A stretch of DNA of 64,000 nt from Vanilla planifolia (Eukaryota; Streptophyta; Magnoliopsida; Asparagales; Orchidaceae), in the NCBI GenBank assembly GCA_023846275.1, contig CM043869.1, forward strand, positions 17,331,501 through 17,395,500. The letters are read 5' to 3'. The translations under genes were made by a program, and so were the position numbers. This document shows, in pieces, positions 37,743 to 52,700 of the stretch; the first letter of the stretch is position 1, and the number at the start of each line of letters is the position of its first letter. A model generated the notes under the pieces. The model searched no databases. It was given only the letters and a program-made list of their open reading frames with translations, and was not told the DNA's origin.

Positions 37743-40700
37743 ATGCTGCAGAAGCCGCCGGCGTCGCTGGCCTTCACCGGCGGCGCTAAGTATATTGGCA
37801 ATGACGGCTGCGGCGATGACGAAGATTTCGGCGATTTCGTATTCTCTTCCCCATCCTCAACTTCACATGCCCCTACCCTTTTCTCATATCCAACCCCCTT
37901 GATACACTTCACCGCCGGGGGAGAAGACGACTGGGGCGATTTCGTCACTGGTGGATCTGGATCCCAGTTTGTCGAGCACCAAACCACTATTCCGTCCGTG
38001 CTTCCTTTCGATCCGCCCCAAGATGCGTTCCCATGTGGTTCTTTATTGTCTGAACCTCCTGCATGCGGCAAGGCGATCGAGAAGCCCAAGGGACCGTTGC
38101 CGCTTTCCATCTTCGGCGAGGAAGACTTGGACGAGCCGGAGCCTTCGGAGGGTGTTGGGGGTTTTGCAAACGGATTCGATACCCCTTCCTTTGCTAATCA
38201 CTCTTTCCCTAGTGCTCATGCGGCAAGGGATTTGAAAGATCTAATTAACAGCCTCTATGGGCAGGCTTGTGATGTAAGAAACGGTGCCATGGCTGGATCC
38301 CAGGTGAAGGAAGAGAAAGATGATTTTGACGAAGGCGGGTGGGAATTCAAGGATGCCTTCTCAGCTGATTCAGGGACAAAGGTGGGCGTATTTTTTTTTA
38401 AGGTTTTGTTAAATTTTTATAGTTTCTGCAGTGTTATCTGCAATGTTTAATGGCTTTGGTATTATGCAGAGTGATGAAGTTAGTGAGGACAGCACTGGAT
38501 TGGGGTTGGAAGCAGCTGCAGAAGAAAGCACTGCTAGTCAGGTGAGCATATAAGCTTATATTTAGTACTTCATCGGCAACTTCATATAAGGGTGGTGGTC
38601 GAACTGGTGGCAAACAAATAATCGTTTGTTTTTCCTCTTTAGATATTCATTTATTCTTGGTCCTGATATTGTTTTTTTGTGGATATTGGTGCTGAGAAAT
38701 TGAAGAGAGCAACAGAGACAAAAATAACGACCGTAACAGCTGTGCAGATGCATGATAGAAATGCCTAACCCCAATTATTCCTACTCTGCTATTATTATTA
38801 AATCCACCCAAAAAAATAATTGGACCTGACTTATGGAATGATTATTGTAATTAGTTACTTTGAGATTTAAATTCAATATAGATTCAATTGTAGAACTGGA
38901 ATTTTTTGTTATTTCCTTTGACTATTAAACCATTGTGGCATACAAGGCAAAAGTTTTTCATATTTTTCATTTTATTATTAAATCCACCCAAAAAAAATAA
39001 TTGGACCTGACTTATGGAATGATTATTGTAATTAGTTATTTTGAGATTTAAATTCAATATAGATTCAATTGTAGAATTGGAATTTTTTGTTATTTCCTTT
39101 GACTATTAGACCATTTTAGCATGCAAGGCAAAATTTTATTCATATTTTTCATTTTATCTTCTTATTAGATCTTCCATAGAACTTAATCATAGTAAGCACT
39201 ATGACACTAAGTAATAGAGTTTTAACCTGGTGATTTTTTTTTTTGAGGATCAAGTGTTGAATCCCTTGAATCTTAGAGGAAATATTTTGTTTTGATGAAA
39301 AAAAATCCTTTAATTATATTTTATATGATAAAGAAAATTTACTTAATAGTTTTACAAGTTATCTTAAGTTTGGTAAACCCATTGATCACTCACCATAGAG
39401 CCACTTGATGTATGCTAAAAAAAATGCTGAATTATGATGAACTTGAAGTCGCAAAAACATATGGAGCAATCTATAGGTATATACATGTCCTAGGTTTTTT
39501 AAATGAGTTTTTTCATTTCATAAGGAATTGCTTAAGGTTTACAATTTAGTTTATGAAATTAATTCAAGAGCTTATACAATACATCAGTACAATTAATCAT
39601 AAATCATAGCACCTTTTATTTTGCATTAAATTTCATGTTTTCACCAAAAATTGATTTTGGAAGTATTTGAATATTCAAATGCATATAATAGTTATTGGTA
39701 AGTAAAATTAGGTTTTCTCAAGATTATTTTTGGCATTATATTGTGATAAATCTAGAAATTAGAGCTTAATTGGTATAAGGGTAAAAAATAAATTAAATGT
39801 ATGTTACATTACTTGCACTATATATTACGTGTAGTACAAATGTGACTGATACATTGGATGAAGGCAATATGTCAATAATTAATTTAAAAAACCCATAACT
39901 AACATACAATTTTTTGGGTTTACAAAGCACACCAAGAGGATGGTCAATTGTGTTTAAAACTTTTTGCGATGAGATCAAAGGAGTTTTGTTTCCAATTGTC
40001 AAACTTACAACCATATAACATATTTAGGTTTTTAACAAGTTGTTTCAAAATTGTAATAGTAAGTTAAAAATGTGGAATAAGAGAGCACAAGTGATCTAAA
40101 GTGGCTTGGCTGCTGCTCAATGAGCTTACATCTGCTCATAAGCTAACTAACCCAAGTCAACTTTTGATTTATCCCTCCTTTGTGTAGGCAGGTGGAGAAA
40201 CGTAATATAATTAAATTTTTATAGATAAGGCACAACCAATCCCTTCACACTTCCAATGCTCGAAGATAGGCTCTTCACTCCACATAATTAATGACCTGAA
40301 ATAGGCCTTTTCCCTCTATATTTTAAGGTCTTGAGATAAGCCTTTCTTCTTACTCACAAATTGAGCTAAGCCATCACAAGGAGAAAGATATAATACAGCA
40401 TAATAACAAATAAATTACACAAGTTCAATTCAATTTAAAAAAATAAGCAATTCAAATTTCTAATAGATTGAGGATAGGGTTACTAAAGAAATCAAGAACT
40501 CATGATGATGTGACTGTATATTGATGATATTGAATTACTCTGAAAGAATTTTGCATGCACTTGATTGATTTCAAAATTGATTTGACTTTATAGCACACTC
40601 AATCTCCTCTTAAGATAAGGATATGAAGGAATGAAGAATGATCTAGAATTATTTTTGTATTATCATCAATCAATTATTGTAGTTTTTAGGGCTTTATATA

Positions 40701-43700
40701 AGCAAAGGGTCTCAATGAAACTTCTCCAATAACTCCAAATGATTATATTATGATTATATTAAAATTTCTAAGTTTTAGCTAAACTAGTTGTTATTGACAA
40801 CATTCAACTACTAATAATGCACAATGAAAAAAAATAGTATTATTGGTTTCAGTGTAAAATTAAGCAAATCAGTTAAATAATCAAATCAATATACACAAAT
40901 AGCAAAAGACCTAGAATTTTTTACAATAGAAAGAGAGCCTTCTTCACGAGGAGGGAATTTCCTTGAGTGAAGGTGGCTCATGGGTTGGGTCAAGGGAGAT
41001 TATTTAATGCGTTTTTTGAGTAGACCAACATGTCAATATGTATCACCCTATGTAGTTGTAGGATAACATGATATGATTTATATGGGATTGCTCAATATGT
41101 TTTTGGAACATCTCAAGATACTCATGAAAGAAAATTAGACTAATAATGAAGATGCATTCTAGAGTAAGAAAGTACGAGTTATAGGGAGCAGGTTTCTTAA
41201 GTAGATATAGTGAGATAACGATTGATGTATCCTTTTTCAAGCCTCCCATCTTTTTGGACACTGTCAAAGTTTTTTTATTAGATTTTTATTCAAGTAACAA
41301 GGGATTTCATTTTTCAAGAGATAGTAGTTGAGTATTATATTCAAGATATCACATCATCAAGCATTAAAAACTAAGCCTTAATCCATCATATGTAAAGAGT
41401 TCACACAAGCCATGAAGTACTCATATATGGTGTGCATTAAAAACTTTTAGAGAAATACCAGATGAGTTCACATATGGTGAATTCTTACAAGCCAAGAGCT
41501 AAATCGAGTAATGTGGGGTGCCTTATGTAGTAAAGCAATTGCATTGTGCAATCAACAGAGGATTGCTTGGTACATATAATGTTATGTTTGGGTGCCCAAT
41601 AAAACCTTAATATTATTTATCATCCTTTTGTAGCACATGGATCATGAAGTGACTAAGAGGATATGATGTAGTTTTCTTAGGAAAAATGTCTCATGGGAGA
41701 TATATTGTTGTCAATACACCAAATTAGATGAATGTTACAAATGCCAAAAAAATTTAGGAGGGATTGCTATAATTAACTTTGAAGCCCAAAATAGTATAAA
41801 GAAGCTAGTTCAGGCAAGAAAGTCCAAATAGACCCAACTTTAGGTTTGAAGTGGGCTGCATCTAAAATGACGATTTTTGGAGGAACAGTGTGCTCCTACA
41901 CGAATTTTCCTTGGGTAGGTAGGATAGAACTCAATGGGAAGAATATTTAGGTAGTGTTATCTTTCTAGAAGAATGTGATCATGGCATTACAAATCCACTT
42001 TGGAAATTCAAGTGTCGTTTTAGTTGGATGTTCTTGCTAATGTAAGAAAGACCTTTGATAAGCTTGACTTTTGTTCTGGAGGTCTAATCATCTAATACTT
42101 GTGTAGATTATTCTCTTTGCTCTCATAACTAGGCTTGTGGATTGATGATGGGTGATAGAGAAGACTTAAAAATCACTCAACATCATTAGAGACTCCTAAT
42201 ATGAGATAAGATCAACTTTGTTAATGATAATAATACTAAGAAAGACAAGTGAATTCCTAAACACACATTAACTAATCCTTTTTAATATTTTAAATAGGCC
42301 AACTCCATTAACGTGTAATTTTTGAAGATCTGGGATCTCTTGAATCTGATATGATGAATTAATACTTGTTTATCGTTTGAAAAGCTTTCATTAATGTTTT
42401 TAAGCAACATTTTGTCTTTTATATGATAAAGTGTTATTTAATTGGTAATATTATACTGATGACTTGTGTTGAATGTTGAATGATTTATGGTAGCCAAAAT
42501 TTAGTGAGAGGAAAAAAAGTTTGATACTTCACAAGAGCAACTTTAACACAACAAATATCATATTCTTATTGTAAGGGAAAGTACAAGTAAATGAACACAA
42601 TGTAAATTATGGAGCCATCATATAAAGCATATTTTTATCCTTTAGTAGTAGTGATAATGTAAGTAAACTATTTACAATTTTTGGATTCATTCATCTTAAT
42701 ATATCATCCATCCTTAATAGGTAAGTGTAAGATTCCCCAATGTCCCAAATTTGTCAGGGTATAAAGGGGTATAACGGAGTACTCTTAACTTGACCTTACA
42801 TATGCTCAGTTTATGTTGATTTCTAGAAAGGGTGACACTACTCTTGGAGAAGGATTATAAAGAAAGGCTTGCACAACAAAATTTGGTATAATCATTTCAA
42901 TGATATGTGATAAGGCTAAATTTAAGAGACTAATCTAAGTATATCAAAAGTAGTGTCATCGACTCAATCCTCATAGTTCGAGTGGTTTAGAGGACCTTCT
43001 GTGGGATGATGATCTTTAGAACTTCTAATATTAGATGTAAACCCACCCTTGAGATAAGATGGGAGAATCTAGAATAAACTCAAAAGTGTTCTTAATGTAA
43101 TTTGCACCATAAACAAGAAGATTGAATTTGGCTATCTTCAAATTCCTAAAGTGCATCCTTCAAACTCTTAGCCTTCTTCGATCTTGGCTATCTTTTGTCT
43201 TTCTTTCTTCAATATTAGAGGAAAGTAATCTGATCTTTCAACGTTGGTCACCCATTTCTTATAATTGTCCATGTTCAATCCATTGGCTATTTTGAAAGCA
43301 ATCTCACAAAGATCACTTAAGCATTTTCTCGTGACAAATCTTTATCCATTACCATTTCAAAAACATGTTGAGCTAGCTAACACCATTAGGGAAAACACCC
43401 TTTATATCTTTTCCATTTTCTTGAATTAAACTATTTGTCTTATAATTCCAATCTTTTTAAAAGAGACACTTAGTTTTCTTTGGTCCTATCCTTGCATTAT
43501 TTCTCCCTAAGATAATAGCCATAATTAGGAGTTTTTATGAAGTGGATTATAATATGTAGATTGGAGAAGTATATTTGTTTAGATTACTATTTAGATTTGC
43601 AATCAATAATAAATTCTTAAGGTGATTTTGTATTAGAGAGTTCATGAATAAGTATATCTTTGTCAATAAGCATGACTTGTCTTGTAAGTGAGTTGGAAAC

Positions 43701-46700
43701 TTTTTTTCTAAATTAGAAGAAATCTTGAAGTAAATTCTAGTGGACAATGAGATTAAGGATATTCTAAATGTAGCAATGGAAGATGATGCCAAGATATCGA
43801 GAAAATTAATGAAATGTGATTAGGCTTTGGAAGCTTTACATTTCAATAGTAAACAAAAACCCTATTTGTATCGAAATTTATATTATAAGTTATTTAATAT
43901 GGTATGTTTACTTTGTTCTTGGTGGCAATAAGAAGAATAGTTAGCTTCCAATGGAACTATCAGAGGAGAGAGAAAGAAGAAGAAAAAAATGAAGAAGAAT
44001 ATGCATAAAAAATAATCTCCTTGAGCAACCAAATGACTTTTACCCAAAGATAAGCAAGAATAAATTTCAAGAAATGATGAAAAGAAAAGTTTTTACTCAT
44101 TGGAAAAGGAATTATGAGTTAAAAAAAATAAGTTTTCGAAGGGTACATACTTCTTTGGAAAAAAGGGAAACTTAGAAAGAGAATAGCAAAGGTCATTGCT
44201 CAAAAAGAGAAAGGGAAAGAAAAATAAATGAACTAACCCAGATTACCATAGGTTTCAGAATGAGTAAAGGATTGAGGTTTTCCCTAACTATTGGGATGAA
44301 GAAGAAAGTAAGATTCACCTTAAAAAATTCTCCATGATCTAGGTGGACATATTAAACTTTTGTATATTAAAGTCCCTCTTCAAGTGAAATTATGGGGGTT
44401 ATAATTGGAACACATATTTTCTTTAGTTCAAATTAGATGATTTACTTCTGAAACATTTGCTTAACAAAACCCCTGTCGTATCAATTTTGATATGACAATG
44501 TTGATGTTGACATGACCAAGATTCATGCCTTTCCCTATATCGTATTTGATATAATCAAGTAAAAGCTAGTTAGTAAAATGATAACATTGCAAAGTTTTAT
44601 ATTCAAATATATTTGCCACTTAATCCATTAGATCATCAAGGCTAATTTATGCTAGTGTCTGTCAAATAATTGGAATCAGATGGATTTTGTATGCATTTTG
44701 CATAGTCATAAGCCTTGAGGAGTCTTAATGTTTTTTAAATTTTTTGGTTCCATTGATCATAATGGCTTTTGTTATCCTTTACCTAAAGTCTTTTAGCACT
44801 TTTAAGTGTAACCTTTATAATGGTTTTTTGTTCCTTGAGGAGTCTTAATATTTTTGAAGTTTTGGCTAGACTATTAGTTCAGGGATGAGGAATTGATAAA
44901 ACTTATTAGGAAATTCTTTGTTTCTAACAAAATTTATGCACAATATTGATGTCAAATGTCTTATTATTGTTCTTAACGATTACTAGAGGCATACATTAGC
45001 AATATACAATATTAGATCATAACAAATTTTTCACATGAGTACTTTTCATGGTAGATTATGTTTGGCTTATATATTCAATTATTGTAATAATAGATTTCTA
45101 TATGTAGGGATACTAGAAATGATCTCATAAACTCTTAAGTCTCAAACAACAAATGGCTAGAAACTTTTAATTAAATTAAAAAAAGGAGCAATGTTCTTAA
45201 GACTTTTTTCATAAAATTTATATGCTAGGCATTTTTTTAACGAAATTTGCAAAATCCTTATTTGGTCCAATAACACCCTGGTATGATACTTTATGCAAGT
45301 GTACATTCTTTTGCTTAGCTTTTACATTCTTCAACATGTACCTTTTGTACAAATTGTTATGCTTTTAAAGGTATGAGACACTTGAGCAAAGATTCAATGA
45401 AAGATCTATAAAGTTGGTCTTCAACAATAACATATTGTACATAATCTTGCATGTGTGTGTACTTATAGTAATCTCTCATTCATCTAACTTAGCCTTTTAT
45501 CAACATCCTTATCTAATTAACTTGTCAAACTTGATATGATGGTTATAAAACTTCTTTTTATTAGATCATGTATATGATCTTTTGGTAAACTCATCACTTA
45601 CTAATTTTCTTCTCTTTGAATTTGAAAGAACTCTATACACTTTAACATGATAGATAGTTCCCAAACTATGATTGACACTTTAGCAATTCGTTTATGGCAA
45701 AATAATCTCCTTTAGATTGACTTATTGCTAGTTGTGGGTCATTGTAGATTTGGATGTTACTTATGCATATGTCGAGCATGTCATATTCTTGCGTCAAAGA
45801 TTTTATATTTTGCTTGGTTAGAAGAATAGAAAGCAAAACTAAGAGCATGTTTCAGAAATAGTTTTGCTATGCTCTTTTAGACAGTTGTTGCTTTAAATTA
45901 GCGTTGTGAGGGAGCTCGACAGCACGTGCCTTCAAACTTGGCTTCATTGACATTTTGTTGATGGTTATGTAGTTATAGCTAACTCATTGCATAATTGATG
46001 ACCATTTGGACTTCAATTATCGTTGCGAACACAAATATAATATCAAACTCCATTAATTAAATAATCCACTTTTGCAGCCAGCTAGACACCTTATGCATGT
46101 TAATTATCTTCTTTGCTGTAATAACTTTGATGGATTGAGTTTTAAAGTTGGAGCACAACCTTCTAATGGCTGTAAGGAGTGCAATAGATATTGTTTTTTA
46201 GACTGGTATACCCTGTTTCTAGTCATGACCCCTTATGATATGACTCAAGTAATACATAGGCTTTTGCACATTCCTTTATCCCATAACAATGTACCTCCAA
46301 TGGTTTCATTTGTGATAGTAAGGCATATAGTAGAATTTCATACAACTCAGGGTTACAACAAAGATGTGAACACAATTTTTTAAAAGTTGTTTTCAAATTC
46401 TTCTAATCATATTAACTTTTTATTACTTTGTTTAGTAAAGAATGATTAACATTTGATGAAAATTGTTCAAACAAAACAATCAAGTCAACTATTTTTCTAC
46501 TAAGCTTCTAAATATCTTTCATGAATTAAGGAGAAATCTCCAAAATAGCATGCATTTTTTTTGGATTTGCTTTGAATTCTCAACTTGATACTAAATATCC
46601 ATGAAATTTTCTAGAATAGGCATGAGTATGTACTTCGAAAGATTTAGCCTCCTTTGGTAATTTGTAATATTTCAAATGTCTTAAATCGTCATAACCCTCT

Positions 46701-49700
46701 TCCAGGCTTTTACTCTTTACAATGATATTGTCAATGTTTGCATAAATATTTATATTGTTTTGGGTTTGACATCCTTTGATATTTTGCCTTTAAATTCTTT
46801 AAATGAATGGGCATGATGCTATTATAGGTTATAGCATAATCACTTACGAAAGTTTTTATTTCTTCAAAAAATATGTGATAAAGGCATCAAAATTGCTCAT
46901 CACAAGATCCAAAGGGAGTTTAAGATCTTCTTCAATTGTTGGTTATTTTCTATTAGATGCTATGAGTAATAAAATTGGTTCAGTTTTGGCTCATCTGTAT
47001 AATTGGAAAAGGATGATGACCAAGGGATCATTTATGTTTGCATTCATTTTGGTTATTTAGGTGAATAGATGTCAAGCTGTAGTATCTCCTTTTAGAAGGA
47101 ATGAACATAAATAGTTGGGAAGAAACTTTGGGAAACAATTGTTGACTTAGTGCAACAATTTTTTTAAAAGCATTACACAAGGAATTTAGGTGAATTAAAA
47201 AAATGTAGGTTTATGAAGGTGGTGTTGGATGTTATTTAGCAAGTAAAATTGATGAACTATTTGATAATGTTACCTAAACAAACCTAATACTTTAATATGA
47301 AACGTGGTTGCATAAAAACTCAAAATAAAGGGATTACAATTACTTTTGATGTTAAATGGATAAAATTGTATTAGTTAACGAATTATCTGAGTTGACCAAT
47401 AATGATATTTCAAATGTTATGACTTGATGCATTAGGTATTTGGCACCTATGTTTTCAAAGTGGAGTGGAGGGTATAAAAAAGTGGTTAAAACTTTATATC
47501 AAGTAGTGGTATGTGTTTCTATAGGGAAAGGGCTTTTAGTCACTCTCGTTCTTCATTGTAGAATTATCAATCGTACAACTTGGCTTAAAATGTGTGGCAA
47601 AACGTGTTTTAACAAATTTGTAAGTAGCTTGTTATGGACGAGTTGCACCTATTGCAATTCTAATCGAGTACTCATAATTATTCTCAATAGTCAAAGTTGA
47701 CACATTTTTTGTTGATTTCTTTTTTTATTTACCCATCAACTTTTCTTTACCTATTGCATCTTGAAAAGTGATTTGGTTCTCACTTTTTCCTAGCTAATAT
47801 AAGTTTCTTGCTTTATTTTTTAATCACATTAGAAAAGTTAATGACTTTGTATGGTACTTGTGTGATACTAGCATGATGCTACTTCAAGTAGGTAATTGCC
47901 TTGCTCATTTCTTTTGAGTAGATGAGCGATCTAACTTTACTTGAATTATTGCTAATTATTTAGCAATCTGGTCATCCAATATCTATACTTTTAACACCTT
48001 TGTTTTTGTAGAATTATATTATATAAGTTAATTTGCAAAATACTATATAATAATAAATAAACAAAACAATTTAATTGAATAGTCTTATAAAAAAAATGAA
48101 TGGAAACTTGTTCACTTGTCAAGATGATGGACCACTAAAATGATTTGAGTGAATATTGTTTACTTACATGACCATGTGGTGGAGCACTTCAAAAATTAAA
48201 ATAGACAAGAATCATCATTTAAAAGAGAAAAGATCAAATTGTTAGCATTTTTCATGTAAATAGGCATTAGATTACTATAAAACATAATGTTATTAATTGA
48301 ATGTTCATCATTTATTGATGTGATCAAGTGATAGAGTAAATAAAAAAAATAAAGTGAAGTAATATTGCTAAACAAAATTGGGTTGTCACCATTTGTCAAC
48401 ATCGCTAGGGTGGACCATTATAAACAATAAAGAAACAAGTAATGTTGTTAAAAATTAAGTGGCCACCACTTGGTTATATTATGAACTGCTAAAAAAAATA
48501 AAAGGGAAATTAATATTGTCATAAAATTGAGCAACTATCACCTATCAATGTAGCCAATTGTGAAACAGTAAAAAATAATGGCAAGAAAATACTAATTTTG
48601 AAATGACATTCTTTTTTGTTGTGCATGTATTCATCGATCATTTTTGTTAAAAAATATGCAAATCTTTTGATCTTTGGTATTCAAGGTTCTATTAAGTTTT
48701 ATGATCTAAAATTTAATTCTTTGTTTTACATAATTTTTATTTATGCAACCCCTTATATAATCTTGTACTATTTTAATTTATGTAATATTTAATTTAAATT
48801 TAGTTTTTCTCCCTCTTTCTCCATTGCTGTATTACTTTTCTTCTTAGATTTAGGATATTTTTCTTCTCTTTTCTACTCTCCCCTCTCCCCTTTCTTTCTT
48901 TCCAAACCTGACCTAGCCCTTGCTTGCTCCCTTGAGTTGACAGTTGTTGGCTAGCGTCCCTGTTGCCCTCCCAACAGTTTTGGTGCCCCTTCTTGCATCA
49001 CACTTGCATTCGTTCTATTTCTCTCCTCGACGAACACTAAACAATGGGAAACTACTAAAAATAAGGAATGAAGGATGAGCTTTTTCTGTAGACGGTATCA
49101 AAAACATCCTAATTGTCATAAACCTCACCCAAAGCAAGCAACTTTGTGTCTTTTTTTCTTGGGTGCATTTTTTTTTTCAAGGACTCCTTTGTGTTCTACA
49201 TAAAACTTAAGAAGGAGATAGGCATATGTTTTTGGGGTGTAAGAAGGTTAGTTTGGTGTATGTAGTAGGTGTATTAATTGGTTTCAACCAGAATCTTTTG
49301 TTTTGACTAAATTGGCCGAAACTAGGCCCCCGCCGCCAAACAACCAAAACCTTGTTTTAGGCGATGAGTTTTGTTAATTTCTGGCCATAATCTTTTAATA
49401 TCATTGTTGGCCATTTTTGGCTGAAACTTTGAAACATGCAGTTAAGAATGGCTCATCTATTTTTTAGCAAATTTGAGTGCTCGACCTCCAATGTTATGCA
49501 TGGTTTGTACATGTTTCTTGTCTCCATTATCTTGATTGATAATTGAAGTAATCTGTTCACTGGTAATCTTATGCCAATTCCTTGAATGTTTTGGAATGGC
49601 TCCCCATGGTAATAACATTCAATAGTCATTTGTTTAAAAACTACTTTGCATGCTAAATAAAATCTTTGCTGCTAAAAACATTAGCAAACTATTCTGTCAG

Positions 49701-52700
49701 CCGTGAATAACAGGATCTTTTCCATGAAGAACAGTATTTTTCTTTTTGCTACTTTCTCATTTCAGATTTGACATTAATGCTAGTGCATTCCTTTCTTTTT
49801 ATATGGTGATCTTTTGATTCATGTTTCTCAGTGGTTTCTTGTATCTTGATCTGTAGTTTCTGTTGGTTTGGCCTGCTGTCCACAACTTGTATTTTTTATT
49901 TACCCTTTCTTTTTATTTGAAAAGAACCTGTGGATTTTATAAAATAATTTTACTTCAACTAAAATATTCCACAGATAAATACACTATTTAAAAGTGAAAA
50001 TTTTTGAAGTTAGGTTTTAGTTTTTCAATCTTCTAACTGTTCTAAGTTGTTGTAGTTTGGACTCATAACTATGTTTGGATATAGTTCCATTCATGGAACT
50101 GAGTTCCAACCATTATTGGCGAATCTCACGTGGTATTTGCCACTAAAGTTTTGGAAAAAAATGGAAAATATTTAAATTATCATTGTACTTATAATTATTA
50201 TTTTTTATGTTATTATCAATAAAACAAATAATAATTTTATTTTTATAGATGTACATTATTTCTAATATCATATTCCAATTGTACTCTACCAATGTTTTTG
50301 TACTCCAGCAGCACATTCTTCCCTCGCCAACTTTATTACATTCTCACCTCACTACGGTTGGGCTGCTACCATCCAAATAAATAAAGTCTTGCATTTAATA
50401 TGATTTTTCCTCTTCTAATTAGTTGCAGGAACCTAAATTTATGCCTTGTTTGGTCTGTAAATCTGATGATTTTATCATGAAGATTGTTGTCAACAGGTTG
50501 GAAACTGGTTGGAATGACTTTGTTTGCTTTGAAACAAACGGTCAGGAAGGAGGCCATACAGCTGCTTCTACTGACCCTGAGGAACCAGCAATGATGTCAC
50601 ATGGTCAAAGTCGTTCTGTTTCATCCATGTACGTGCATGATTTGGTATCCTGTTTTGACAATGGGAATGTAAGCATTGTTAAAAATGAGTTCAAAACTGA
50701 ATTTCGTGAAAATGCTATTGCAAATGGCTCTGAAGAGGTATGTCTCTTGTGCCCCTGAGATATATTTTAGGCTTCAATTTTAAGTGATTGTATTTGATAT
50801 TTTTATTTTGTAAAGAACAGGCTGTTCCAGATGATCAAGCAGAAGTACTACACCTTCCTGGAAAAAATGTGGTTAGAAATTATTCTTTTGATGTCTTTTT
50901 CCTATTCAAGTGATTAACAGTGACAAAGCTCCTACGCTATTGTCAAGCCACTTTTATTATTTTAGTCAGATCATATATTGTAAACTTTGTTGTACCAATG
51001 GTTTCATGTTCTATGTTATGCGGAATAAAGTCCATGCTACTAGCTTACGATGAAGTTTTGTGTGAAAGTAGAAGGTCATGTTAATGTGGGGCTGCTAACA
51101 AATCTGTGAAATAAGTTGGAAAAGAGCTATCAAAAGAAAGTTTTAAGTAAGAGAAGATCAATCAAATAGATTTTAAAAGGTTGGCAGATTGATATTCCAG
51201 TATAGGACAATTTTATAAGTTACCAATTTTAAAAAGGGTAGAGGAAAGCCATTTAGTTTAATGATTAGTTTTTATTTTATGGAGTGTCGCAGAGGCATAA
51301 GATTTGTATAACTGATCCCACTTAGTTGGATAATGAGTTGTATTATGTTTGAAACCATTGAAACTCAATTATACTATAGTAGAATCACAAAAACCATTCT
51401 GCAAAAAGTAAAATTGGAAAGCCTCTTGAAGTTTTTATAGTGCATTTACTTTTGTTAAAATCATGCACATAGTAGATCTTTATAGTTTGAATATCATTTG
51501 ATTTTATTAGGATATTTTGATTCCTTCGTATTTGTGTCTTTTTGTGGATTAGTTATATGTTCAGGTGTTCCACATGTGATCTTTGTCAAGGAATGTAGCA
51601 TTATACTATACATTATGCTGTTTGGCTTTTGCAATGAACATGTTTGTTTTGTAGGGGCTATGTTATTTTTTCATCACTTCTAATTAAAGTCATTATATTT
51701 AATTATGAAATTAAAATGTCAAAAATAATGGGCGTTGGAACTGGATCTTAGCACCATTAGGAAATAAGAAGCAATCTTTCTTTGAGTCATAGAGCACTTT
51801 GAGGATAAAATTTTTAAAAATAAGAATGTCGTCAATTTTGGAAAAATTATAACTGGCTTGATCTTGGTTCTTGTGTTTGGCTAGTTTCAACCTAAACTGA
51901 GTTTTGGTGCCAGTTTTGGATTGTTTTTTGTCCAAAACTGATTTAGACATGACGATGTGGCTTGGTTTTGGGCAAAAACTTAAACCTTAAATGAAATTAG
52001 GAAAGAAGATATGGAGCATGTAGGAGAAACATTGATGGGCTCAAAGCTTGGGAGTCTTCCATGGAATCACAGTTACCCTTTTATTATCTTATTTTCCTTT
52101 ATCATCCACTATTTTTGCTTACAAGAACATCTTATTTATAAGAAACATCTAATCATAGGAGAAGCACCGAGGGGCTCAAAGCTTGGGAGTCATCCATGGA
52201 ATTATGGTTACCCATGTATCATCTTCTTTTCCGTCAGCATTCACTATTTTTGGTTACAAGACCGTCTGATTTACAAGAAAAATCTTAACCATAAGAGGCT
52301 TCTTTTTCCGTAGTTCTCTTAAGTTTTAAGGAAATTAATTGTTGTTCTCAGATTAAATAAAAGAAATAATAATAATAATAAATCAACATTATGTCAAACA
52401 CGAGCATAATCTGATGCATATTTCATTTTGTAAATGGTAGTAACTTGTAAGAAAGAAATTATGAAAGATAAATCATAAAAACTAAAACTGGAATGGATTT
52501 AAGTTCAAATCAAGTTGGGCTTGGTTTTTGGCTTATATTTAGATAACTTGTTTAAAATGCATGTTTTCTGAATTTGTCGTGTCTAGATGATTTTTTCTAT
52601 AAAACTTGTTAGTCTAGGAAATGTTTGTTGTAGCTTGAATGCTTTATTGATAAACTAGTGAGTACTAAAGAGTGATACTGTACAAATGACTATTATTCCA

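Noticed and set aside
46072..46383. 103-codon plus-strand open frame
   Set aside because: It is antisense to the RNase H remnant of the Tat-lineage relic, whose minus-strand reading is convincing.
46803..47060. 85-codon plus-strand frame that at first looked like an RNase H piece
   Set aside because: The minus strand here reads as reverse transcriptase in the right order with neighbouring domains, so the plus frame is a shadow.
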